From the NCBI GenBank assembly GCA_030696545.1, contig JAUYSA010000053.1, positions 1 through 5,586 on the forward strand: a stretch of DNA of 5,586 nucleotides, in the 5' to 3' direction. The position numbers were made by a program, and so were the translations under genes. Under the pieces are notes generated by a model. That model was not told the DNA's origin, ran no database searches, and saw only the letters and a list, made by a program, of their open reading frames with translations. Shown here piece after piece: positions 1-5,586 of the stretch. Position 1 is the stretch's first letter; each line of letters begins with the position of its first letter. This DNA comes from Hyphomonadaceae bacterium (lineage in GTDB: Bacteria; Pseudomonadota; Alphaproteobacteria; Caulobacterales; Hyphomonadaceae).

Positions 1-1096
1 CTGCTTCGCGCTTTGCTTGCGCTGCGGGATCGTCAGGCGGCAGTTGGGCCAGCGCTTGCGATGCGCGTTCGGCGCGGGCGGTTGCGTCGTCGCGCTGCAC
101 GGTCTCGCGCGTGGTGTCTTCGAGCAGGCGTGTGATGTCGCGGTCGAGGCGGGCGAGGGCTTCCTTCGCTGCGTCGCGCTCGGCTTCGAGGCGGGCAAGC
201 TGGAGCTTGATCACGCCGAGCCTGCCGGCGGCGTCTGACTCGGCCGCGCGCAGCGGCTCTATCGCGGCGCGGGCTTCGAGTTCGGCGGTCGATGCGCGCG
301 TCACGGTCGAGACGGTTTTCTGCTCGTTCGACTTTGCGTCGTCGAGGGCGGCGCGGGCTTCGGTTGTTTCGATGACTGCGCCTCGCCAGCGGGCAGCGCC
401 CAGGCGGGCTTCGAGCGCGGCGATCTCTTCCGACAGGGCGCGATACTTCCGTGCCTTGCTGGCCTGACGCTTCAGGGCATTCGCCTGCTTTTCGACTTCG
501 GCCATGATGTCGGCGAGCTTGGCGAGGTTTTCGTCGGCCCCCTTGAGCTTCAGCTCGGCTTCGTGGCGGCGGGCGGCGAGGCCGCCAATGCCGGCGGCTT
601 CTTCAAGAATACGGCGGCGGTTCTGCGGCTTGGCGCCGATCAGTTCGCTGATCTGGCCCTGGCGGACGAGGGCGGGGGAGTTGGCGCCGGTGGAGGCATC
701 CGCGAAAAGCAGTTGCACATCCTTCGCGCGGACTGTGCGGCCGTTGATCTTGTAGGACGAGCCGGCGCCGCGGCGGAGCATACGGCGGATCTCGATCGTG
801 TCCTCGTCGTTGAACTCGGCAGGCGCGCCATGATCGCGGTTGTCGAGTTGGAGCGTGACTTCAGCCATCTCGCGCGCGGGGCGGGCTTCGCTGCCCGAAA
901 AAATGAGGTCGTCCATCTCGCCGCCGCGCATCGCGCGGGCAGATGTTGCGCCCATCGCCCAGCGCAACGCTTCGAGCAGGTTGGACTTGCCGCAGCCATT
1001 GGGACCGACAATGCCAGTCAGGCCCTCTTCGATCGGCACATCCACCGGATCGACGAAGGACTTGAAGCCCGCGATCTTGAGGCCGATCAGGTGCAA
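1..1096 (-). CDS. smc: Chromosome segregation protein SMC, N-terminal part (runs off left edge)
   Basis: SMC is the ATPase of the bacterial condensin-like complex (with ScpA and ScpB), which compacts and helps segregate the chromosome. The 365 visible residues contain the N-terminal half of the ATPase head: an N-terminal strand with GFKSF (residues 10-14), a Walker A loop GPNGCGKSN (31-39), the RGGEMDDLIFSGS segment (57-69), a Q-loop RQGQI (145-149) and the ILEEAAGI segment (163-170). From about residue 175 the sequence is rich in Ala, Glu, Arg and Lys with heptad-like spacing, which is the start of the long coiled coil. Family members are about 1150 residues, so roughly two thirds (hinge, return coil, signature motif and Walker B) lie beyond the left edge. 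No ATG or GTG occurs between the in-frame stop at 1163-1165 and the conserved N terminus. The TTG at 1096-1094 gives MHLIGLKIAGFKSF, which fits the family. No strong ribosome binding site is visible. The frame is open throughout. Confidence 0.95.
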   Translation of the reverse strand, partial: MHLIGLKIAGFKSFVDPVDVPIEEGLTGIVGPNGCGKSNLLEALRWAMGATSARAMRGGEMDDLIFSGSEARPAREMAEVTLQLDNRDHGAPAEFNDEDTIEIRRMLRRGAGSSYKINGRTVRAKDVQLLFADASTGANSPALVRQGQISELIGAKPQNRRRILEEAAGIGGLAARRHEAELKLKGADENLAKLADIMAEVEKQANALKRQASKARKYRALSEEIAALEARLGAARWRGAVIETTEARAALDDAKSNEQKTVSTVTRASTAELEARAAIEPLRAAESDAAGRLGVIKLQLARLEAERDAAKEALARLDRDITRLLEDTTRETVQRDDATARAERASQALAQLPPDDPAAQAKREA

Positions 1097-1171
1097 GTCA
1101 GGGTTCCAGTACGCCCTGAAAATGCGGGCTTTCCGTGCCTCTAAGGGGGGCGGAAGGCGGGGTCAATGGCT

Positions 1172-1188
1172 GTCGCCAGCGGGGCGAC
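1172..1188 (-). other. Small GC hairpin in the dsbA-like/smc gap
   Basis: GTCGCC (1172-1177) and GGCGAC (1183-1188) form a 6-base-pair stem with a 5-base loop just downstream of the stop of the dsbA-like gene, inside the 99-base gap before smc. No U tract follows on the transcribed strand, so it is not a convincing terminator. It might affect mRNA stability or be chance in GC-rich DNA. Confidence 0.25.
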
Positions 1189-1195
1189 GCCGGGG

Positions 1196-1834
1196 CTATT
1201 GCGGCGCGGCTTTGGCCAGCTCCGCGTCGATCGCGGCGGAGAGCGCTTCCATCGTCTGATCCACATCTTCGCCGCCAATGATGAAGGTGGGCGTCGAGGT
1301 GACGAAGGGCGGGGATTCCTGGACGTATTTGCGCGTCAGCTCCACGAGCGCATCGTCGTCGATGCAGGTGCCGACCTGATCGGCGTTGAGGCCATGGCGT
1401 CCGCCCAGGTCACGCAGGCTCTTCTGCAGGCGCCAGGGATTACGGCTGGACTCGATGATCTCGTTCTGGTGGTCGAACAGGTCGTCGATGACGGCGAAGA
1501 ACTTGTCCTCGCCCGCGCAGCGCGCAATCGAGGCGCCGGCAATGGAAATCGCCAGCGGCGGCGTCGGCATCACGACCCAGGCGAGGCGCGCCTTGCCGGT
1601 GTCGATGTACTTCGCTTTCAGCTCAGGAAAGACCTGCTCATGAAACGCGCGACAATGGCCGCAGGTGGTGGAGGCGTATTCAGTGATCAGCACGGGCGCG
1701 TTCGGATCACCCATCACCGGCTGGCCGAGGAAGGGTGTGATCTCGACCGTCTTGTAGGCCTCAGGCTCGCGCGGCTGTTCACATGCGGCGAGCAGCAGCG
1801 CGGTGGCGGCGAGGGCCAGACGGAGGAAATTCAT
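1196..1834 (-). CDS. DsbA-like thioredoxin-fold lipoprotein (CGHC active site)
   Basis: This is a predicted envelope thiol-disulfide oxidoreductase of the DsbA/COG1651 type, 212 residues. The N terminus is a lipoprotein signal peptide: a short basic start (MNFLR), a hydrophobic stretch and a lipobox LAAC with Cys18 as the lipidation site. The residue after the Cys is Glu, not Asp, which does not suggest inner-membrane retention by the usual enterobacterial rule. The thioredoxin-fold core follows: GDPNAPV (42-48), active site CGHC (58-61), and the cis-proline loop STPTF with Pro182. The region between them carries the inserted helical domain, including a second cysteine pair, Cys106 and Cys157. 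The gene begins 3 bases after the stop of the preceding dsbA-like gene and has no clear Shine-Dalgarno sequence, so translational coupling is likely. The natural substrates, and whether it acts as oxidase, isomerase or reductase, cannot be told from sequence. Confidence 0.9.
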   Translation of the reverse strand: MNFLRLALAATALLLAACEQPREPEAYKTVEITPFLGQPVMGDPNAPVLITEYASTTCGHCRAFHEQVFPELKAKYIDTGKARLAWVVMPTPPLAISIAGASIARCAGEDKFFAVIDDLFDHQNEIIESSRNPWRLQKSLRDLGGRHGLNADQVGTCIDDDALVELTRKYVQESPPFVTSTPTFIIGGEDVDQTMEALSAAIDAELAKAAPQ

Positions 1835-1837
1835 GCG

Positions 1838-2578
1838 CTAGGTCGGCGGCGAGGCGGGCGGTGTTGCGCCGGGGGCGTCTGCGGGTGCTGGCGTTGCAGG
1901 GGTGGAGGCAGGCGCAACGGCGGCAGGCGCCGGGTTCCCGAGTTTTGCTTCGATCGCGGCGACGATGTTTTCCCAGGTCGGGTTGGCGACGAGCTCGTCG
2001 TTGATGAACACCGTGGGCGTGCCACGCACGCCCTTTGCGGATGCATCCTGCTGCGACTTCAGGATTGATGCCTTGAGGTCGGGCTGGTGGTCGATGCAGG
2101 TCATCACCTGTTCCGGCGACAGGCCGAATTTCGCGCCGATCTCGTTCAGCACAGGCAGCGCGCTGCCCGACTGCGCGGATGTCAGCAGGTCGTACTGGCG
2201 GGTGAAGAACTCGTCGACCATGTCGACATATTTTGCTTCACCGCCGCAACGCGAGACAGACGCGAAGAGAACGCCCATGCCAGCTTCGTCGATGGGGAAG
2301 TCGCGATAGATCAGTTTCACCCTGCCGGTATCGAGATATTGCGACTTCAGCTTGGGCAGCTCCCACTTCCAGAAGTCGCGGCAGTGGCTGCAGGTCAGCG
2401 CGGCGTATTCGAGCATGGTGACGGGCGCATTCGCGTCGCCGATCGGAACGTCGCCGAGCACTGGCGTCACAGGCACAGGTGTGAAAGCGCCAGCTTGCGG
2501 CTTCTGTTCGGAGCAGGCGGCTGCCAGCGCGAGCGTGGCGGCAAACACCGGCGTGAGCAGGCGGCGGATGGCGGACAT
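1838..2578 (-). CDS. DsbA-like thioredoxin-fold lipoprotein (CSHC active site) with Pro/Ala-rich tail
   Basis: This is a second predicted envelope thiol-disulfide oxidoreductase of the DsbA/COG1651 type, 246 residues. A lipoprotein signal peptide ends in LAAAC, with Cys22 as the likely lipidated residue. The core shows GDANAPV (47-53), active site CSHC (63-66), the YRDFP segment (91-95) and the cis-proline loop RGTPTVFIN (185-193, Pro188). A second cysteine pair, Cys111 and Cys161, matches the position of Cys106/Cys157 in the next gene. After about residue 213 the protein ends in roughly 33 residues made almost only of Ala, Pro, Thr and Ser, probably a disordered tail. The start at 2578 is supported by GAGGGA at 2591-2586, 7 bases upstream. 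The gene follows the DciA-like gene after 72 bases and precedes its paralogue by 3 bases, so they are likely cotranscribed. The exact redox role is not decided by the sequence. Confidence 0.92.
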   Translation of the reverse strand: MSAIRRLLTPVFAATLALAAACSEQKPQAGAFTPVPVTPVLGDVPIGDANAPVTMLEYAALTCSHCRDFWKWELPKLKSQYLDTGRVKLIYRDFPIDEAGMGVLFASVSRCGGEAKYVDMVDEFFTRQYDLLTSAQSGSALPVLNEIGAKFGLSPEQVMTCIDHQPDLKASILKSQQDASAKGVRGTPTVFINDELVANPTWENIVAAIEAKLGNPAPAAVAPASTPATPAPADAPGATPPASPPT

Positions 2579-2650
2579 TGGACATTCCCTCGTTATTCCA
2601 GCCGGTTTTGGCCAATGGCGGGGCTGCGGTCAACGTGTGCGGTGAGGGGC

Positions 2651-3181
2651 TCAGCCCTTTCGCGTGCCCGTCATGACAGCTTCGCCCAGATGGGACAGGG
2701 CGCTGCGCAGGGCATTGCTCTGAACGGGGGCGAGGCGTTTCACCAGCTCCGCACGCTGTTCCGGCGTCAAAGGACGCGGAATAACGAGCGCGAGCTGTTT
2801 GGGCGGCGCGGTCTGCACCAGCTTTAGCGACGTGATCTTCGACCCCGAAGCGAGGTTTACCCTCTCCAGGATGTGATCCGTGGCGTGCTGGATGATCGGC
2901 GCGGCGGCGGAGGGCACGCGCAGGTGTAGCACATTGCCGCCTTTGGCGCGGGAGACCCGCACCGGCTCGGTTATCGCGGCGATCCGCATGCCGACAATCT
3001 CGGTCCAGCGGGACTGCAGCGTCTCCGGGGCGGGGCCGGCTTCCTTCAGGAGGGGGCGCAGGGCGCGTGCGACGGCTGCGCCCATTGGCCTGGCTGGACG
3101 ATACACCGGAACGGCGCGCGTCTGAGCCAGCCTTTGCTCGGCCTCGCGCTCCCTTTCCCATTTGTCCCAGTCGACGGTCAT
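2651..3181 (-). CDS. DciA-like (DUF721) family protein
   Basis: This 176-residue protein belongs to the DUF721/DciA family. DciA members are known as loaders or recruiters of the replicative helicase DnaB in bacteria that lack DnaC or DnaI; whether this one does the same is inferred. The domain covers about residues 34-125. It has a helical start (MGAAVARALRPLLKEAG, 33-49), a conserved Trp in SRWTEIVG (57-64), a LHLRVP strand (85-90) and a helix IIQHATDHILERVN (96-109). A short Lys/Arg-containing C terminus follows. The frame stays open upstream to 3433, but the ATG at 3181 is preceded by AAGGTGGG (3191-3184) and gives a start MTVDWDKW of plausible length. An upstream in-frame ATG at 3199 would add six residues; starts further up would run into mutY on the other strand. 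It is the first gene of the leftward block ending in smc and is divergent from mutY. Confidence 0.85.
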   Translation of the reverse strand: MTVDWDKWEREREAEQRLAQTRAVPVYRPARPMGAAVARALRPLLKEAGPAPETLQSRWTEIVGMRIAAITEPVRVSRAKGGNVLHLRVPSAAAPIIQHATDHILERVNLASGSKITSLKLVQTAPPKQLALVIPRPLTPEQRAELVKRLAPVQSNALRSALSHLGEAVMTGTRKG

Positions 3182-3259
3182 GGCCCACCTTGCCAGCATT
3201 TGGGTTTCGTCGGAATGGCCCCGGACAGATAGTGTGGGGGCAGATAGCCTTCGGAACGC
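3182..3259. promoter_or_regulatory. Divergent intergenic region between the DciA-like gene and mutY
   Basis: These 78 bases separate two divergently read genes and must hold the promoters for both unless transcription starts inside a coding region. I see no consensus -35/-10 pair on either strand. The weak GATAGT at 3228-3233 is the nearest thing to a rightward -10, but its -35 partner is poor. The heptamer CAGATAG occurs twice in direct orientation, at 3226-3232 and 3241-3247, 15 bases apart start to start. It could be a regulator half-site or chance. Confidence 0.4.
3184..3191 (-). promoter_or_regulatory. Ribosome binding site deciding the DciA-like gene start
   Basis: On the minus strand the sequence AAGGTGGG ends 2 bases before the ATG at 3181. 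It matches the anti-Shine-Dalgarno complement AAGGAGG at six of seven bases, although the spacing is short. It favours this start over the in-frame ATG at 3199 and over the much longer open frame that would overlap mutY. Confidence 0.5.
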
Positions 3260-4351
3260 ATGGTCACTCACAGCCCCAGGAAGATGCTCACCGCGGTGGA
3301 TCGCTGGTACCGGCGCCATGCGCGGGTGCTGCCGTGGCGCGTGGGGCCGGAGGCGCGTGATCAGGGTGTGAGGCCCGATCCGTACCTGGTCTGGCTGTCG
3401 GAAGTGATGCTGCAGCAGACGACAATTCCCCATGCAACGCCGTATTTTGACGCTTTTCGGAAGCGCTGGCCGAATGTGAAGAAGTTGGCGGCTGCTTCAT
3501 GGGAGGATGTGTCAGCGGCGTGGGCGGGGCTCGGCTATTACAGCCGCGCCCGCAACCTGCATGCCTGTGCAAAAGCCGTGGCGGAGCGGGGTGGTTTTCC
3601 ACAGGACGCGAAGGGTCTGCGAGAGCTTTCGGGCGTGGGGCCGTACACGGCGGCGGCGATTGCTTCGATTGCGTTCGACGAGCGGATCGCGCCGGTCGAT
3701 GGAAATATCGAGCGCGTTGTCTCGCGGCTCTGGGCGATCGGGTCGGATGGTACGGAGAAAGGCTGGCGCGCCGCAAAGGTGGTGATCGCCGGTCACGCAC
3801 AGGACTTGGCGGACGCGTTGCCGGCGAATGGCCGCGCGGGGGATCTGGCGCAGGCCCTGATGGATCTTGGCTCCACGGTGTGTACGCCGCGCAAGCCGAA
3901 CTGCCTGATCTGTCCGCTGAACGCTATGTGCGCGGCGCGAGCGGAGGGTAATCCTGAGCGCTACCCGGTGAAGGCAGATAAGAAAGCCACGCCCACGCGG
4001 CACGGCTCGGCCTTCGTTCTGGTGCGCGGAGACGATGTGCTGCTGGTGCGCCGTCCGCCGAGCGGCTTGCTGGGTGGCATGATGATGCCGCCAGGCAGCG
4101 TGTGGGCCGACGCGAAGCTCAAAGACCCACTTGAAGGCGCGCCAGGCAAGTTCGCGTGGGAACGGATCGGTGAGGTGCGCCATGTGTTCACGCACTTTGC
4201 CCTGAAGCTCGACGTATGGCGCGCCCAAGCGCCTGCGCATGCAAAGATGAGCGGCGAGTGGCTGGCGCGCGAGGATGCGCTCGCGGCGCTGCCCACTGTC
4301 GGGCGCAAGGCTGTGGCGCTGGCAATCGGCGACGACGACAAGCGCCGATAA
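3260..4351 (+). CDS. mutY: A/G-specific adenine DNA glycosylase MutY
   Basis: MutY removes adenine mispaired with 8-oxoguanine in base-excision repair and so prevents G:C to T:A mutations. The 363-residue protein has the full family layout. The conserved WLSEVMLQQT (45-54) holds the catalytic Glu48, the counterpart of E. coli Glu37. The helix-hairpin-helix LSGVGPYTAAAIAS spans 123-136. VDGN (146-149) holds the catalytic Asp147. The [4Fe-4S] ligands Cys208, Cys215, Cys218 and Cys224 follow the C-X6-C-X2-C-X5-C pattern. The C-terminal NUDIX-like domain (about 248-356), used for 8-oxoguanine recognition, includes GMMMPPG (273-279) and VRHVFTHF (306-313). The length is normal. The start is uncertain between ATG 3260, used here and preceded by GGAA at 3253-3256, and ATG 3284, where AGGAAG lies directly against the codon. 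The difference is eight non-conserved residues. It is divergent from the DciA-like gene and followed by an oxygenase gene in the same direction. Confidence 0.97.
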   Translation: MVTHSPRKMLTAVDRWYRRHARVLPWRVGPEARDQGVRPDPYLVWLSEVMLQQTTIPHATPYFDAFRKRWPNVKKLAAASWEDVSAAWAGLGYYSRARNLHACAKAVAERGGFPQDAKGLRELSGVGPYTAAAIASIAFDERIAPVDGNIERVVSRLWAIGSDGTEKGWRAAKVVIAGHAQDLADALPANGRAGDLAQALMDLGSTVCTPRKPNCLICPLNAMCAARAEGNPERYPVKADKKATPTRHGSAFVLVRGDDVLLVRRPPSGLLGGMMMPPGSVWADAKLKDPLEGAPGKFAWERIGEVRHVFTHFALKLDVWRAQAPAHAKMSGEWLAREDALAALPTVGRKAVALAIGDDDKRR

Positions 4352-4411
4352 CGCCGCGTCCGAAATGCGTCGCTGCTCGCGCTGACGCTCTGGCAGAGCA
4401 GGCAAAAGCTC

Positions 4412-4416
4412 AGGAG
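4412..4416 (+). promoter_or_regulatory. Ribosome binding site of the 2OG-Fe(II) oxygenase gene
   Basis: AGGAG sits five bases before the ATG at 4422, a near-ideal Shine-Dalgarno sequence and spacing. It is the clearest in the window and fixes the start of this gene. Confidence 0.75.
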
Positions 4417-4421
4417 CACGC

Positions 4422-5129
4422 ATGGCGTTTCAGGCAACTATCGCCAGACTGGACTGGGTCGCGATCGAACTGGAGGTCGATGCATCGGGCTGCGCGGTAA
4501 CGCCACCGCTGCTTGATGCCGGTGCGTGCGCGGCGCTGGTTAAGTCTTACGACAACGACCAGCTGTTTCGTTCAAAGGTCGTTATGGCGCGGCACGGGTT
4601 CGGCAGGGGCGAGTACAAGTATCTTGCCTATCCGTTGCCTGATGCGATCCAGCACTTGCGTACCATGCTCTACGAACGGCTGGCGCCGCTTGCGAACAGG
4701 TGGGAAGATGCTCTGGGCTGCGAGGCGCGCTTCCCGCCGGCGCATGCGGACTTTCTCGCAACCTGCCACGCGGCGGGGCAGGCAAGGCCTACGCCCCTGC
4801 TGCTGAAATACGGCGAGGGCGACTACAATTGCCTGCATCAGGATCTCTATGGCGAGCATGTCTTCCCGCTGCAGGTCGCGATCCTGCTGTCCGAGCCGGG
4901 CGAAGATTTCTGCGGCGGCGAGTTCGTGCTGACTGAACAGCGGCCGCGCATGCAATCGCGCGCCGAAGTCGCGCCGCTCAGGCGCGGATGCGCCATCATC
5001 TTCGCGGTGAACGAGCGGCCGGTGCGCGGTACGAAAGGCGTCTATCGCGTGAAAATGCGCCACGGCGTCAGCCGCATCCGCTCAGGCTCGCGCCACACGT
5101 TGGGGATCATCTTCCACGACGCCGCGTGA
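4422..5129 (+). CDS. 2-oxoglutarate/Fe(II)-dependent oxygenase (COG3826-like)
   Basis: This 235-residue protein has the double-stranded beta-helix core of 2-oxoglutarate- and Fe(II)-dependent dioxygenases, which couple 2-oxoglutarate decarboxylation to hydroxylation of a substrate. The iron ligands are visible as His139 and Asp141 in CLHQDLYGEH and as His214 in KMRHGVSRI. Arg224 in GSRHTLGIIF, ten residues after His214, is the likely 2-oxoglutarate carboxylate binder. The segments VVMARHGFGRGEYKY (53-67), FPLQVAILLSEPG (148-160) and GGEFVLTEQRPRMQSR (165-180) are typical of a conserved bacterial subgroup whose members are often named only '2OG-Fe(II) oxygenase'. The substrate is unknown. Resemblance to prolyl-4-hydroxylases is general, and I see no specific AlkB signature. 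The start at 4422 has AGGAG at 4412-4416, five bases upstream. It lies 70 bases after mutY in the same direction with no clear terminator between, so cotranscription is possible. Confidence 0.9.
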   Translation: MAFQATIARLDWVAIELEVDASGCAVTPPLLDAGACAALVKSYDNDQLFRSKVVMARHGFGRGEYKYLAYPLPDAIQHLRTMLYERLAPLANRWEDALGCEARFPPAHADFLATCHAAGQARPTPLLLKYGEGDYNCLHQDLYGEHVFPLQVAILLSEPGEDFCGGEFVLTEQRPRMQSRAEVAPLRRGCAIIFAVNERPVRGTKGVYRVKMRHGVSRIRSGSRHTLGIIFHDAA

Positions 5130-5149
5130 CACTTCGATCCGCGCCAGCA

Positions 5150-5177
5150 AAAAGGCCAGCCTCCCGGCTGGCCTTTT
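5150..5177. terminator. Bidirectional Rho-independent terminator
   Basis: There is a perfect 12-base-pair inverted repeat: AAAAGGCCAGCC (5150-5161), loop TCCC (5162-5165), GGCTGGCCTTTT (5166-5177). The eight inner pairs are GC-rich. The stem is followed by four T on the plus strand and, read from the other strand, by five T. It lies 20 bases after the oxygenase stop and 29 bases beyond the stop of the converging gene to the right, so it can serve both. Confidence 0.9.
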
Positions 5178-5206
5178 CAAACTTCGCCCGCGTTGCCGCG
5201 TTGCGT

Positions 5207-5586
5207 CTAGTTCTTGACCTTGGTCGCCTTGACCTTCTTCACCTTGGCATCCGCATCTGCTTCCAGCTTGCGCGCGCCTGCGAGAATGCCGGGCAGGCCG
5301 TAATTGCCTTCGTGGCAGGCGTACTCGTACATGCCCTCAGACGGATAGAAGGCCATCTCGGCTTTCCAGTCCTGCGTGTAGGTCTCCGGATCGTGTACCG
5401 AGAACTGGTACAGCACGTCATTGCTCGTGGTGCGCGTCAGGCGCTCCGTAACCACGCCCTTGTCGGACAGCGGAAACGACATGTTCTCGGCCTGCAGCGG
5501 TTTCACGTTGATCGTTTCCATGACGAACGTGTCGCCTTCCCACCAGCCAACCGTGTCGCCCATCCAGGGCGCCATCGCCGCCGGGC
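5207..5586 (-). CDS. Conserved hypothetical protein, C-terminal part (5' end beyond right edge)
   Basis: The frame is open to the window edge and gives 125 visible C-terminal residues. The ATG at 5575 is probably internal, because the conserved stretch seems to continue upstream. Visible motifs are APWMGDTVGWWEGDTFVMET (5-24), ERLTRT (48-53), VHDPETYTQDWKAEM (63-77) and YEYACHEGNYGLPGILAGAR (86-105). From memory, similar motifs occur in conserved hypothetical proteins of alphaproteobacteria and Acidobacteria, probably exported; the signal peptide, if any, would be off-window. The last 20 or so residues are rich in Lys and Ala (KVKKVKATKVKN), a basic tail outside the conserved part. I do not know its function. 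It converges on the oxygenase gene and shares its terminator. Confidence 0.75.
   Translation of the reverse strand, partial: PAAMAPWMGDTVGWWEGDTFVMETINVKPLQAENMSFPLSDKGVVTERLTRTTSNDVLYQFSVHDPETYTQDWKAEMAFYPSEGMYEYACHEGNYGLPGILAGARKLEADADAKVKKVKATKVKN

Noticed and set aside
563..1144. A 193-codon plus-strand frame opposite the smc head region
   Set aside because: The opposite strand encodes the SMC Walker A and Q-loop motifs in an unbroken frame, so this frame is a shadow.
1135..1167. Possible smc promoter: TTGACC on the minus strand with TAGAGG 17 bases downstream
   Set aside because: The -10 match is weak and the spacer is a C-rich run; it cannot be separated from chance.
1166..2068. A 300-codon open frame on the plus strand opposite the two dsbA-like genes
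   Set aside because: It is antisense to two genes with clear family motifs, its translation is Gly/Arg-rich without a recognisable domain, and long antisense frames are expected in high-GC DNA.
2605..2633. Possible promoter for the dsbA-like pair: TTGACC on the minus strand at 2633-2628
   Set aside because: The -35 is good, but at 17-18 bases the -10 is only CAAAAC or AAAACC, too poor to call.
3182..3433. Longer version of the DciA-like gene starting at 3433
   Set aside because: The extra 84 residues overlap mutY on the other strand, are not family-like, and a start with a ribosome binding site exists at 3181.
4367..4399. Inverted repeats in the gap after mutY (GCGTC/GACGC at 4367-4371 and 4384-4388; near-palindrome GCTCTGGCAGAGC at 4387-4399)
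   Set aside because: The stems are short, overlap each other and have no T tract, so they are not a supported terminator or operator.
3512..4423. A 303-codon open frame on the minus strand opposite mutY
   Set aside because: It lies antisense to the whole conserved mutY core, is Arg-rich and has no recognisable motif; it is a GC-driven shadow.

Overview
The window looks like ordinary core chromosome of a high-GC Gram-negative bacterium. It is most likely an alphaproteobacterium, plausibly of the Caulobacterales/Hyphomonadaceae type. That placement is inferred from the gene order DciA-like (DUF721) – DsbA-like – smc with mutY divergent, from the paired DsbA-like lipoproteins, and from the strongly GC-biased codon use. 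I see no mobile element, tRNA, rRNA or CRISPR array.

Left part, minus strand, reading right to left: a DciA/DUF721-family protein (3181 to 2651), two consecutive DsbA-like thioredoxin-fold lipoproteins (2578 to 1838, then 1834 to 1196, only 3 bases apart), and the N-terminal third of the chromosome-condensation ATPase SMC. SMC starts at a TTG codon at 1096 and runs off the left edge. All four genes point the same way with gaps of 72, 3 and 99 bases, so they may be read together. The block joins chromosome replication and segregation functions (DciA-like, SMC) with envelope disulfide/redox functions (the two Dsb-like proteins).

Centre and right, plus strand: mutY (3260–4351), the adenine glycosylase that works opposite 8-oxoguanine, diverges from the DciA-like gene across a 78-base intergenic region. 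Seventy bases downstream lies a 2-oxoglutarate/Fe(II) oxygenase (4422–5129) with a complete iron-binding triad. A strong inverted repeat at 5150–5177 with A/T tracts on both sides can end transcription from both directions. It separates the oxygenase from a converging minus-strand gene (5586 to 5207) of unknown function, whose 5' end lies outside the window.

No clearly new system is present. The points most worth a second look are the oxygenase downstream of mutY, the tandem Dsb-like lipoproteins with a shared second cysteine pair, the non-ATG start of smc, and the uncharacterised protein at the right edge.
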